A stretch of 64,000 bases of DNA, taken from Parapedobacter lycopersici (GTDB lineage: Bacteria > Bacteroidota > Bacteroidia > Sphingobacteriales > Sphingobacteriaceae). Shown piece by piece: positions 54,868 through 63,418 of the stretch; position 1 is the stretch's first letter, and every line of letters begins with the position of its first letter. The notes beneath the pieces are model-generated. The model was given only the letters and a program-made list of their open reading frames with translations. It searched no databases and had not been told where the DNA came from. The stretch spans positions 1-64,000 of the forward strand of contig NZ_JAMSLW010000007.1 in NCBI RefSeq assembly GCF_024643285.1. Reading direction: 5' to 3'. Made by a program: the position numbers and the translations under genes.

Positions 54868-56148
54868 ATGGCAACACAAATCCCCCTAGCGGAACGGATG
54901 CGTCCCAATACCATTGCCGATTATGCAGGGCAGCAGCACCTCATCGGCCCCGGTGCGGTATTGGGTAATGCCATCGCGCAGAACAACATCCCTTCCATGA
55001 TTTTGTGGGGTCCTCCGGGCGTAGGCAAAACCACCCTGGCACACATCATCTCCCAGACGCTCGACCGCCCTTTCTTCAGTTTAAGCGCGATCAACTCCGG
55101 CGTAAAAGATGTGCGGGAGGTGATCGACAAGGCCGGCCAGCTTAAAAATTTCCAGCAACAGCAGCCCATCCTTTTTATCGATGAAATCCACCGCTTTTCC
55201 AAGTCACAGCAGGATTCGCTGCTCGGCGCTGTGGAGCGCGGACTCGTTACACTGATCGGGGCTACCACCGAAAATCCGTCATTTGAAGTAATCTCGGCGC
55301 TGCTCTCCCGCTGCCAGGTCTATGTACTGCAGCACCTCACGGAAGCGGAGCTCGTGGGTATCATCGAGAAGGCCTTGCGCGAAGATGCGTGGCTCAGCCA
55401 GCAGCAGGTGACATTGAAAGAGCACGAGGCCCTGCTCCGCCTCTCGGGCGGCGATGCCCGTCGGCTGCTGAATGTGCTGGAGCTGGTGGTCAACGCTGCG
55501 GCCGGTAAACCGCTGACCATCACCAACGACTTTGTGCTCCGGCAGGTTCAGCAGAACATGGCCATCTACGATAAAGCCGGTGAGCAGCATTACGACATCA
55601 TATCGGCATTTATCAAATCCATCCGGGGAAGCGACCCGAATGCGGCGGTCTACTGGCTGGCGCGCATGGTGGAAGGGGGTGAGGATCCGTTATTTATCTC
55701 CCGCCGGCTGCTTATCCTGGCTGCTGAGGACATCGGCAACGCCAATCCGAATGCCCTATTGCTGGCCAACAACTGTTTCCAGGCCGTCAATGTCATTGGA
55801 TGGCCAGAGTCGCGGATTATCCTTTCCCAGGCAGTCACCTATCTCGCATCCTCCCCGAAAAGCAACGCGGCCTACGAGGCCATCAACCGGGCACAGGAAC
55901 TGGTGCGGAAAACGGGCGACCTATCCGTACCGCTCCACTTGCGGAATGCCCCCACCAAACTGATGAAAAACCTGGATTACGGCAAGAATTACCAATATGC
56001 CCATGCCCACGCAGGCAATTTTGTGGAACAGGAGTTTATGCCCGACGCCATAAGCGGAACCAAGCTCTATGATCCGGGCAGTAACCCGGCGGAAGAAAAG
56101 CTGCGGGAGAAGCTGCGCCAGCAGTGGAAAGATAAATACGGTTATTAA
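54868..56148 (+). CDS. rarA: Replication-associated recombination protein A (AAA+ ATPase)
   Basis: RarA/MgsA clamp-loader-like ATPase acting at stalled forks. The 426-aa protein begins PLAERMRPNTIADYAGQQHL, with Walker A GPPGVGKTT (about residues 48-56), Walker B LFIDEIHRF, sensor GATTENPSFEV, and the C-terminal tetramerisation part (RDP-like SIRGSDPNAAVYWLARM; LLILAAEDIGNANP). ATG at 54868 is used; a TATTTTTG -7 element lies at 54851-54858. The stop codon overlaps that of the convergent gluQ by 3 bases. Confidence 0.95.
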   Translation: MATQIPLAERMRPNTIADYAGQQHLIGPGAVLGNAIAQNNIPSMILWGPPGVGKTTLAHIISQTLDRPFFSLSAINSGVKDVREVIDKAGQLKNFQQQQPILFIDEIHRFSKSQQDSLLGAVERGLVTLIGATTENPSFEVISALLSRCQVYVLQHLTEAELVGIIEKALREDAWLSQQQVTLKEHEALLRLSGGDARRLLNVLELVVNAAAGKPLTITNDFVLRQVQQNMAIYDKAGEQHYDIISAFIKSIRGSDPNAAVYWLARMVEGGEDPLFISRRLLILAAEDIGNANPNALLLANNCFQAVNVIGWPESRIILSQAVTYLASSPKSNAAYEAINRAQELVRKTGDLSVPLHLRNAPTKLMKNLDYGKNYQYAHAHAGNFVEQEFMPDAISGTKLYDPGSNPAEEKLREKLRQQWKDKYGY

Positions 56149-57021
56149 ACCAGTTCCTCCCAATGATTCAGCGGCTTTTCCAAGCCTATCCACTCGCCGA
56201 TCATCCGGTAAATTTCCGACCGGCTTTTTCCCTGTTTACGGAGGTAATGTACGGAAGTGGCACCGGCCGACTTCGATAGTTTACAACCGCCGGCATCCAG
56301 GAGCAGCGGGTGGTGCATGAATTTTATTGTGCTGAAGCGCTCAGCTTCCAGACAGTGGGCCAGGGTAGCACTGCGCCAGCGTGGATTCCCACAGGTCGAC
56401 GCCCCTGACGATCAGGTCGACCCCGAAATGGAGATCATCCACTACCGAGGCCAGCTGGTATGCCGGGAATCCGTCTTTTTTCCGGACAATAAAATCGGAC
56501 ATCGATGGCGGAAGCCCGGCCCGTATCACCTGTCCGCCGAGGTCGGCAACTGCCAGTTCTACCGGGTTATCCGTATACAGTCGCCAGCTGAGCCCGGCAC
56601 CATCCAGTGGCAGCGCCTTTTGCCGGCAGGTCCCGGTATAATGCCCGTCTGCACTTGCCTGTAATACAGCTGAACGGGAGCAACCACAGGCAAACACCAA
56701 CCGCCGCTCGCGCAGATCATTCAATGCGTTATTATATAGCGTCAGGCGATGCTGTTGAGCATGTTCATCGGCATATTCCCGATAATTCCGCGGCCCCTCG
56801 TCATAGGGAATCTCCAGGTAATCCAGCGTTGCAAAAATATCCTCGACATATTCCCGTCTCACCCGTTCGCGGTCCAGGTCATCAATCCGCAGCAGCACGC
56901 GCGCACCCGTACGCCGCGCCAGCGCCACGGTTTTCGCCATGGACAGCACATTACCCAAGTGCAGGAAGCCGCTGGGGGTCGGCGCAATGCGGGTACGTTG
57001 AAAAGCCAAACCGGTGTTCAT
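56145..57021 (-). pseudogene. gluQ: Glutamyl-Q tRNA(Asp) synthetase, broken by a 1-nt frameshift
   Basis: GluQ attaches glutamate to queuosine in tRNA-Asp. From the ATG at 57021 the protein shows the HIGH-like APTPSGFLHLGNV, LLRIDDLDRERVR and the zinc-type ACGCS...CRQ. Near 56363-56365 the run CCC (minus strand) has one extra C: the frame closes after LAQCYPGPLSGS, whereas removing one C gives LAQCYLAHCLEAERFS and continues through HHPLLLDAGG, the KMSKS-equivalent CKLSKSAGATS and a normal end at 56145 (291 aa in total). The break separates the ATP-site motif from the rest. It could be a real inactivation or a homopolymer sequencing error. Confidence 0.88.
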
Positions 57022-57172
57022 GATGCCCAAACTTACGCAATTTGGCTCCACTTCCATAGCAGGAATATCGTCACCGGCAGCCAAGCATGCGCCGCCTGAC
57101 CCGGCCCGCAGCAGACACACCGTGTGTTTATGCGATAAATTGCTTATCATTGAAGTCCTAATTCCTGTAAAC

Positions 57173-58387
57173 ATGATCATATCTCCTAAACCGCGCGTTA
57201 CCCGCACCCTTCTTACCCTATCTCTTTTATTGCTTACGATGTCCGTATTTGCAGTTCCGGACACACTAACCCTGAAATGGGCATATCAAACGGGAGGTCG
57301 GTTATTTGGAAGTGCCTATTTTTACGACGGCACCGTATTCTTTGGCAGCGAAGACAAAAACATTTACGCGGTTGACAGCCAGACGGGAGCGGCGCGCTGG
57401 AAGTTTGCGACAGTCGGCGGACTCTATTCTTCGCCCGTGGTTTCCGACGGGGCGCTGTTCATGCTCAGTATGGATGGCTTTTTTTATGCAGTCGATGCCG
57501 AAACAGGAAAACTGCACTGGAAATTCAAAACCGGCGGGGAGCGCAAACAGGACCTATGGGATTATAACCTGTCGGATGCCGCGGTTAGCGACGGAAAAGT
57601 ATATTTTGGAAGCAGTGACCAGCACATATACGCACTCAATGCCGCGGACGGACGGCTGATCTGGAAGTTTAAAACCGGCGACATGGTACACGCTACACCG
57701 GTCATCCAGCATGATACGCTTTATGTGGGTGGATTTGACGGGTTTTTATATGCACTTAATGCCACTACGGGCCATTTACTATGGAAGTTCCGTTCGGTGG
57801 GGGATGCTTATTTCCCAAAGGGGGAATTTCAGAAAGGTGTGCTGTTTCACGACAATACCCTATATGCGGGCAGCAGGGATTTCAACATTTATGCGCTGGA
57901 CCCAAAAACGGGACGCGGAAAATGGAATATGAAGGAATACGGCAGCTGGATCATCGCCACGCCAACCGCGTACCACAACAAACTCTATTTCGGAACTTCC
58001 GATACACACGTTTTTTATGCCCTTGATGCTGCCGATGGTCAGGTACAATGGAAAATCCCATTGAATATGCGGGTATATGGTTCGGCTGTTGCCGACGGCA
58101 GCCTGATCTATTTTGGCAGCTTCAACGGCAAATTGTATGGCGTCGATCCCGAAACAGGCGCCATTAAAAAGATTTTCCAGTCGACCGGCAGTAGACTGAA
58201 CTATGCCCGTGTTTTTGCCGCAGACGACCATTTTAAAGCCGGCTTTTCGCTTTATGGGGACGACACTGATGCCTCGGAACAGCAAATTCTTGCTTTAGGG
58301 GGCTTCGTGAACACGCCGCTGCTGCAAAACGGTATATTGTATGTGGGAAGCACGGACGGCCGCCTTTATGCAATCGCCACCGATTAA
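57173..58387 (+). CDS. Secreted PQQ-like beta-propeller protein
   Basis: A 404-aa exported protein with a signal peptide (LLTLSLLLLTMSVFA) and at least six PQQ/BamB-type blades, each with a pattern like NIYAVDSQTGAARWKF, FYAVDAETGKLHWKF, IYALNAADGRLIWKF and FYALDAADGQVQWKI. No catalytic residues of quinoprotein dehydrogenases are seen, so it is more likely a binding or assembly protein, BamB-like in fold, though BamB identity is not established. ATG 57173 begins the signal; the frame is open further upstream over the gluQ start. Divergent from gluQ, 151 bp apart. Confidence 0.87.
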   Translation: MIISPKPRVTRTLLTLSLLLLTMSVFAVPDTLTLKWAYQTGGRLFGSAYFYDGTVFFGSEDKNIYAVDSQTGAARWKFATVGGLYSSPVVSDGALFMLSMDGFFYAVDAETGKLHWKFKTGGERKQDLWDYNLSDAAVSDGKVYFGSSDQHIYALNAADGRLIWKFKTGDMVHATPVIQHDTLYVGGFDGFLYALNATTGHLLWKFRSVGDAYFPKGEFQKGVLFHDNTLYAGSRDFNIYALDPKTGRGKWNMKEYGSWIIATPTAYHNKLYFGTSDTHVFYALDAADGQVQWKIPLNMRVYGSAVADGSLIYFGSFNGKLYGVDPETGAIKKIFQSTGSRLNYARVFAADDHFKAGFSLYGDDTDASEQQILALGGFVNTPLLQNGILYVGSTDGRLYAIATD

Positions 58388-58822
58388 CAGTCTCGTAAAC
58401 TGGACATTGTCAGGCAATTGAAGTTGACATCCGCTGTTGTCTGCTCAAGCATCACCTCCTCCGGCAACGGTCGGGACGCTGGCCGGCCATGCTTCGGGAC
58501 TGCTTCGGCATGTGTTCGGGGTGAGTCCACCATGAGTCCAGGGTGAGTCCACCATGAGTCCACGTTTTATTGCCTTTTACCGGATACATACTGGACGCAC
58601 CCCGGCAGCACCCTACCCGCACGGTTAACGTTTCCCGAACAACTGTCAAGGGCGTCTTAATGATGCTATTTTGTCATTTCTTTACCGGTACAGCTGTCAT
58701 ATCTATGAAATTTAGTATCTTCGTTGTCAGCCCCGGGCAGCATTTATGTCGGTTTTCACAGGTCGGTATGTTTTTTGAACGGGTTGGATAAAGGATAAAA
58801 AAACGACAAAAACGAACAAATT
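58388..58822. other. Intergenic region carrying the second 11-bp repeat array
   Basis: This 435-bp gap has no supported gene. Short frames here have repeat-driven composition. It contains the 11-bp array at 58490-58565 and a weak -7-like TATCTTCG near 58716 that could serve the metallopeptidase gene. Confidence 0.55.
58490..58565. repeat. Tandem 11-bp array related to 249-292
   Basis: Four clean units at 58522, 58533, 58544 and 58555 read TGAGTCCACCA, TGAGTCCAGGG, TGAGTCCACCA and TGAGTCCACGT; degenerate units TGCTTCGGGAC, TGCTTCGGCA and TGTGTTCGGGG precede them at 58490, 58501 and 58511. The phase is 11 bp except one 10-bp step. It is in the same orientation as the array at the left edge of the window. 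Confidence 0.75.
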
Positions 58823-59515
58823 ATGATTGCAGGATATTGGATTATTTTCATTGGTATTATGCTCGTCAGCATGATCGTACAATGGCGCTTCCGAAGTAAG
58901 TTTAAGAAGTATACCGAAATTCCCTTAAGCAGCGGAATGACCGGCCGGGATGTCGCTCAGAAAATGCTGAATGACCATGGCATCTACGATGTGGATATTA
59001 TATCGGTGGAAGGCCAGCTCACGGACCACTATAACCCCGCGAACCGGACGGTTAACCTCAGCCCGGAAGTTTATAACGGACGCAGTATTGCCGCCGCCGC
59101 GGTAGCCGCACACGAGTGTGGACACGCGGTGCAGCACGCGAAAGCATATTCCTGGCTCCAGTTCCGCTCGGCCATGGTACCGCTGGTCAGCGTAGCCTCG
59201 CGGATGGTGACCTGGGTGCTGATGATCGGTGTGCTCCTGGCGGCTTTTTCCGGAAACATCTGGGTGCTGGCCATCGGCGTAGCGGCATTGGCCGTGACCA
59301 CACTGTTCAGTTTTGTAACCCTGCCGGTGGAATTCGACGCTTCCAAGCGGGCACTGGCATGGCTCGACAATAAAGGCGTTACGCACAGCAGCGCCGAGCA
59401 TGACGGCGCCAAGGATGCCCTGTGGTGGGCGGCCATGACTTACGTGGTAGCGGCACTGTCATCCCTGGTTACCCTGCTGTATTACGCCAGCATGCTGCTG
59501 GGTCGCCGCGACTAA
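58823..59515 (+). CDS. YugP-type membrane zinc metallopeptidase
   Basis: A 230-aa inner-membrane protein of the neutral zinc metallopeptidase (DUF YugP) family. It has an N-terminal helix (YWIIFIGIMLVSMIVQW), the active-site AAHECGHAVQHAKAY (His97, Glu98, His101), two central helices, the conserved TLPVEFDASKRALAWL segment and a C-terminal helix. Physiological substrates are not known; in other bacteria relatives are tied to membrane protein turnover. A terminator follows. Confidence 0.92.
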   Translation: MIAGYWIIFIGIMLVSMIVQWRFRSKFKKYTEIPLSSGMTGRDVAQKMLNDHGIYDVDIISVEGQLTDHYNPANRTVNLSPEVYNGRSIAAAAVAAHECGHAVQHAKAYSWLQFRSAMVPLVSVASRMVTWVLMIGVLLAAFSGNIWVLAIGVAALAVTTLFSFVTLPVEFDASKRALAWLDNKGVTHSSAEHDGAKDALWWAAMTYVVAALSSLVTLLYYASMLLGRRD

Positions 59516-59540
59516 AGCACATAACGCATCAAGAATATGA

Positions 59541-59569
59541 AACCTGTCCGCAACCGGACGGGTTTTTTT
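59541..59569 (+). terminator. Terminator after the metallopeptidase gene
   Basis: AACCTGTCCG pairs with CGGACGGGTT (one G.U pair) across a CAAC loop and is followed by a run of T, 25 bp after the stop. Confidence 0.88.
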
Positions 59570-59584
59570 GTGCGCTGGATTTTG

Positions 59585-59592
59585 TACCTTTG
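59585..59592 (+). promoter_or_regulatory. -7 element of the ffh promoter
   Basis: TACCTTTG followed by GCA-like CAC is an exact TAnnTTTG; the transcript would start near 59598, about 27 nt before the ATG. No well-spaced -33 element is visible, because the upstream sequence is the preceding terminator. Confidence 0.4.
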
Positions 59593-59624
59593 CACTTCGT
59601 TCATTTTTACAATAATAACGGATC

Positions 59625-60965
59625 ATGTTTCAGAATTTACAGGATAAGCTGGACAGGGCCTTTAAGGTACTAAAGGGCCAGGGAAATATTACCGAGATCA
59701 ACGTGGCGGAAACCATGAAGGAGATCCGCAAGGCGCTGCTGGACGCCGACGTAAACTACAAAACGGCCAAGGCATTTACCGATGAGGTAAAACAGAAAGC
59801 CCTCGGCCAGAATGTGCTCACCAGCATTTCCCCCGGACAGCTGCTTACCAAAATCATGAACGATGAGCTGACCGAGCTCATGGGCGGTTCGGCTACCGAG
59901 CTGGATTTGTCCAAAAACCCTACGGTCATCCTGATTGCCGGATTAAACGGCGCGGGTAAAACCACGTTCTCCGGCAAGCTAGCTAAACAGCTAAAGGAAA
60001 AAAGAGGAAAGAAACCGCTCCTGGTGGCCGGCGACGTATACCGTCCGGCGGCTATTGACCAACTGCAGGTATTGGGTGAACAGATTGATGTGCCGGTATA
60101 TGCCGATAAGGAATCCAAAGACCCTATCGCCATTGCACAGGCAGGCGTGGCCGAAGCCAAGCGCAACGGACAGAACGTGGTGATCGTGGATACGGCCGGG
60201 CGGCTGGCCATCGATGAAGCGCTCATGAACGAAATTTCCGCAGTGAAGGACGCCACGCAACCCCACGAGATCCTGTTCGTGGTGGATGCCATGACCGGGC
60301 AGGATGCGGTAAACACGGCCAAGGCCTTCAACGACCGGCTTGATTTTACCGGCGTAGTACTTACCAAATTGGACGGCGACACCCGCGGCGGGGCTGCATT
60401 GTCCATCAAATCCGTTGTAAACAAGCCGATTAAGTTTATCGGTACCGGCGAAAAGATGGAAGCACTTGATGTGTTTCACCCCGACCGGATGGCTTCGCGT
60501 ATCCTGGGCATGGGCGACGTGGTTTCATTGGTGGAACGGGCACAGCAGCAGTTCGACGAAAAAGAAGCCGCCGAATTGCAGCGCAAAATCCGTAAAAACA
60601 AATTTGACTTCAACGATTTCCGCAGCCAGATCCAGCAGATCAAAAAGATGGGCAACATGAAAGACCTGATGGGTATGATCCCCGGGGTAGGAAAAGCCAT
60701 TAAGGATGTGGATATTGACGACGATGCCTTTAAGCCCATTGAAGCGATCATCAACTCCATGACACCCTATGAAAGGGAAAATCCGGATGTCATCGACCAG
60801 AAACGGCGTGCACGGATTGCCCGTGGATCGGGTACGGAGCTGGCCGAAGTTAACAAGCTGATGAAGCAGTTCGGCGACATGCGCAAAGTGATGAAGCAGA
60901 TGTCAAACCCGGCGGCAATGGCCCGCATGATGCGGGGAATGCCCAAGATGCCGATGGGCAAATAA
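59625..60965 (+). CDS. ffh: Signal recognition particle protein
   Basis: GTPase that binds signal sequences on the ribosome with 4.5S RNA and docks to FtsY. The 446-aa product has the N-domain (DKLDRAFKVLKGQGNITE), the G-domain with GLNGAGKTTFSGKLAK, VAGDVYRPAAIDQL, DTAGRL and TKLDGDTRGGA, and a Met-rich M-domain whose tail is MARMMRGMPKMPMGK. The 4.5S RNA gene is not in this window. Confidence 0.98.
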   Translation: MFQNLQDKLDRAFKVLKGQGNITEINVAETMKEIRKALLDADVNYKTAKAFTDEVKQKALGQNVLTSISPGQLLTKIMNDELTELMGGSATELDLSKNPTVILIAGLNGAGKTTFSGKLAKQLKEKRGKKPLLVAGDVYRPAAIDQLQVLGEQIDVPVYADKESKDPIAIAQAGVAEAKRNGQNVVIVDTAGRLAIDEALMNEISAVKDATQPHEILFVVDAMTGQDAVNTAKAFNDRLDFTGVVLTKLDGDTRGGAALSIKSVVNKPIKFIGTGEKMEALDVFHPDRMASRILGMGDVVSLVERAQQQFDEKEAAELQRKIRKNKFDFNDFRSQIQQIKKMGNMKDLMGMIPGVGKAIKDVDIDDDAFKPIEAIINSMTPYERENPDVIDQKRRARIARGSGTELAEVNKLMKQFGDMRKVMKQMSNPAAMARMMRGMPKMPMGK

Positions 60966-60989
60966 CCCACCGGCAACAGGCACATAAGC

Positions 60990-62594
60990 TTAACTTTTTG
61001 ACTTCAGTGGAATCAGCCGGACAATGCGGCTGTTATTCTTCACTTTCTTATCTTCAATAACCAGGTACAGGAATTGGTCGGGACCGACTTTCACGTCCCG
61101 GATGCGGCCGATATTTTCGAGCAGGCGTTCATCGTGTACCGCTACCCCATCTTTAAGTACTGTACGGCTCAATCGGCCCTGTATCATCGCGCCAATAAAC
61201 ACATTGCCATCCCAGCCTGGATACATATTGCCATATACAAAATCGAAACCGGACGGGGCAATGGAAGGTATGAAATAGGCTGCGGGCGACTCCATGCCTT
61301 CCCGTGCGGTATCCTGGGAGATCAGTGTGCCATCGTAATTCCGGCTGAACGTAACCAATGGCCAGCCGAAATTTCCTCCGTACGTTAAGCGGTTAAGTTC
61401 CGATCCGCCCATTTCGCCATGCTCCGTTTCCCAGATCTCGCCCGTCTTGGGGTCTGTGGTCAACCCCTGCGGCTGGCGGTGCCCGTAGGTATATATTTCG
61501 GGCAACGAGCCGGTACTGTCGACAAACGGATTGTCGGCGGGAATGCTGCCGTCGTCGTTAAGCCGCATCACTTTTCCGGAAGCGTTCGACTTGTCCTGAA
61601 CCGTCAGCCACCGGTGCCGGTCGTCAATGGTGCGCTGGCCAACAGTGATGTATAGGAATCCCGCCGGGTCAAACGTGATCCGGCTGCCATAGGTTTCGCC
61701 TCCTTCCTTAAACGGGCCCGCCCGGTACAGTTCCTCGCCGTTCACCAGTTTATCACCTTCCAGCCGTCCACGCATCAACACGGTATAACCGCCATCCGTA
61801 TCGGTAGGCTCGATGTAATAGGTCAGGTAAACCAGTTTATTGGTACTGAAGCTGGGGTGCAGCTTGATGTCGCGCAGTCCTTTGGGTACATCCCCACCAA
61901 TGGGTGTAGCCTGCAGCTTACCGTTTTTGACCTGCAGCAGCCCTCCCTCCCGTTCGGTAATGAGGATCCTGTTATCGGGCAGGAAGGCCATGCCCCAGGG
62001 CCGTTCGATGCCGCTGACTACGGTATCGGCCATAAATACCAGTTCTTCTGATTGAATTGCGTTATGCACCCCCGTCGGCAACGGGATATAGTCGCTGTGC
62101 AGGGCCGGATCAATGGTAAATTGCTCCACCGGCAGGTACTTGTTTCCCGCATCTTCCGGCTTTACGTTGTTTTTAGCATCGTATATTTTTCGTAGGTAAG
62201 CCACCAATTGCCAGCGCTGGTCATCGTTCAGCGAACCCTTATAGGACGGCATGGGCCCCTTGCCCTCGGAAATTTTCCAGAATATCGCCCCATCTGTCTG
62301 TTTTTGGAATGCCGGTAAGTGGAAATTAGCCGGCTTCACTTCAAACTCTGCTCCCATGGTGCCATCACCCTGCCCCCGCTCACCGTGACAGGTTGCACAG
62401 TATGTTGCGTACAGCGTTTCTCCCTGGTCCAGTTCCGGCGAAGCTGCCCTGATCGGGTTCTTAAGCGTATCGGCCCAATCGGGTGCCTGCCAGGCATTGG
62501 CATCCGCGGCTTCCCCGCCGGTTCCAAACTGGCATGCCCAGCATAACGATAACCCACCCACGCACAGCGTGGCCGCAAAAGTGGTCTTCTTCAT
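60990..62594 (-). CDS. Cytochrome c - PQQ-dependent sugar dehydrogenase fusion
   Basis: A 534-aa exported lipoprotein-like protein (LSLCWACQFG near the N-terminus). Residues 55-150 form a cytochrome c domain with heme motif CATCH (66-70) and a likely axial Met in GKGPMPSYKG. From about residue 190 there is a soluble-glucose/aldose-dehydrogenase beta-propeller (MAFLPDNRILITEREGGL, GHRQPQGLTTDPKTGEIWETEHG). The fusion suggests periplasmic oxidation of an aldose with direct transfer of electrons to its own heme. Last gene of the SusD-CBM9 locus, 80 bp after the CBM9-like gene. Confidence 0.9.
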   Translation of the reverse strand: MKKTTFAATLCVGGLSLCWACQFGTGGEAADANAWQAPDWADTLKNPIRAASPELDQGETLYATYCATCHGERGQGDGTMGAEFEVKPANFHLPAFQKQTDGAIFWKISEGKGPMPSYKGSLNDDQRWQLVAYLRKIYDAKNNVKPEDAGNKYLPVEQFTIDPALHSDYIPLPTGVHNAIQSEELVFMADTVVSGIERPWGMAFLPDNRILITEREGGLLQVKNGKLQATPIGGDVPKGLRDIKLHPSFSTNKLVYLTYYIEPTDTDGGYTVLMRGRLEGDKLVNGEELYRAGPFKEGGETYGSRITFDPAGFLYITVGQRTIDDRHRWLTVQDKSNASGKVMRLNDDGSIPADNPFVDSTGSLPEIYTYGHRQPQGLTTDPKTGEIWETEHGEMGGSELNRLTYGGNFGWPLVTFSRNYDGTLISQDTAREGMESPAAYFIPSIAPSGFDFVYGNMYPGWDGNVFIGAMIQGRLSRTVLKDGVAVHDERLLENIGRIRDVKVGPDQFLYLVIEDKKVKNNSRIVRLIPLKSKS

Positions 62595-62674
62595 GAATCT
62601 ATGTTGTTTTACAAAGTGTTTGTTTAGTTTGCATGATGCAATATTAACCCGAAATTACGGATGATAAATGGATT

Positions 62675-63406
62675 TTATTCAAAAATCAATGATCCAAATT
62701 TTTCCATCTGGTGAAAGCTTCCCCGTACACCGGGGGTGGTTCGCTGCCATGTCCACGATGCGTATCCCTGATCGTAATCAATCCGGTAGCAATTGGCTTT
62801 CCATACCGTTCCGGGTTCCGGACAGCCCTGTACCATCGGACTCAGCAGACGGAAGGGGATAAATAATTCACCGGTCCAGCCGGTTATCGCCGCACCGCTT
62901 ACCCGTTTGCCCCCCTGTACGGATGTAGCGTGAACCACTTTGCGTCCTTCTCCGTATCCACTGGGCCGCCAGCCGTTAAACTTCCCGTCGATATTGACGA
63001 TCAGCAGCGGCAGTTCGTAGTTCAGCGGAGAAAGTTCATATTCCAGGTAGATGGGCAGGGAGGGGTCGGGGCGCAAAAAAACCTCCACGACATCTTCCCT
63101 GAACAGCGACCCGAAATCTTCCTCGATCGTGGCGTTAAGCTGCTGGTCTTCACATTGGAAAAGAAAATAAATCCCTGTTTCGGAATAGAGCGTTTTAATT
63201 TTTGTTTCGTAGGATACCTTGCCTTCCTGCATGGGCAGCATCACCCACTCGGCTTGTTCCCATGCAGCGGACTGCCCGGTACCATCCACCTGAAAATCGG
63301 CTGTCCGGCTCACGCGGAGCTCCGGCGCGGCGGGTATATCCTGGTGGGAAGGTAAATTTCCCACCAGGCTCCATACCAGGTTTATGCATATAAACAACAG
63401 TGTCAT
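62675..63406 (-). CDS. Secreted CBM9-like carbohydrate-binding protein
   Basis: A 243-aa exported protein with a short signal peptide (LLFICINLVWSLVGN) and one family 9-like carbohydrate-binding domain: DGTGQSAAWEQAEWVML, KIKTLYSETGIYFLFQCED, REDVVEVFLRPD, and a late W-rich WKANCYRIDYDQGYASWTWQ. Such stand-alone domains occur in polysaccharide-utilisation loci. It lies 12 bp after the SusD gene, so the two are surely co-transcribed. Confidence 0.85.
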   Translation of the reverse strand: MTLLFICINLVWSLVGNLPSHQDIPAAPELRVSRTADFQVDGTGQSAAWEQAEWVMLPMQEGKVSYETKIKTLYSETGIYFLFQCEDQQLNATIEEDFGSLFREDVVEVFLRPDPSLPIYLEYELSPLNYELPLLIVNIDGKFNGWRPSGYGEGRKVVHATSVQGGKRVSGAAITGWTGELFIPFRLLSPMVQGCPEPGTVWKANCYRIDYDQGYASWTWQRTTPGVRGSFHQMEKFGSLIFE

Positions 63407-63418
63407 GGATGGATCTGA

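Noticed and set aside
58452-58649. Minus-strand ORF with repeated Trp-Thr-His segments
   Set aside because: The pattern is just the 11-bp DNA repeat read in changing frames; the period is not a multiple of three.
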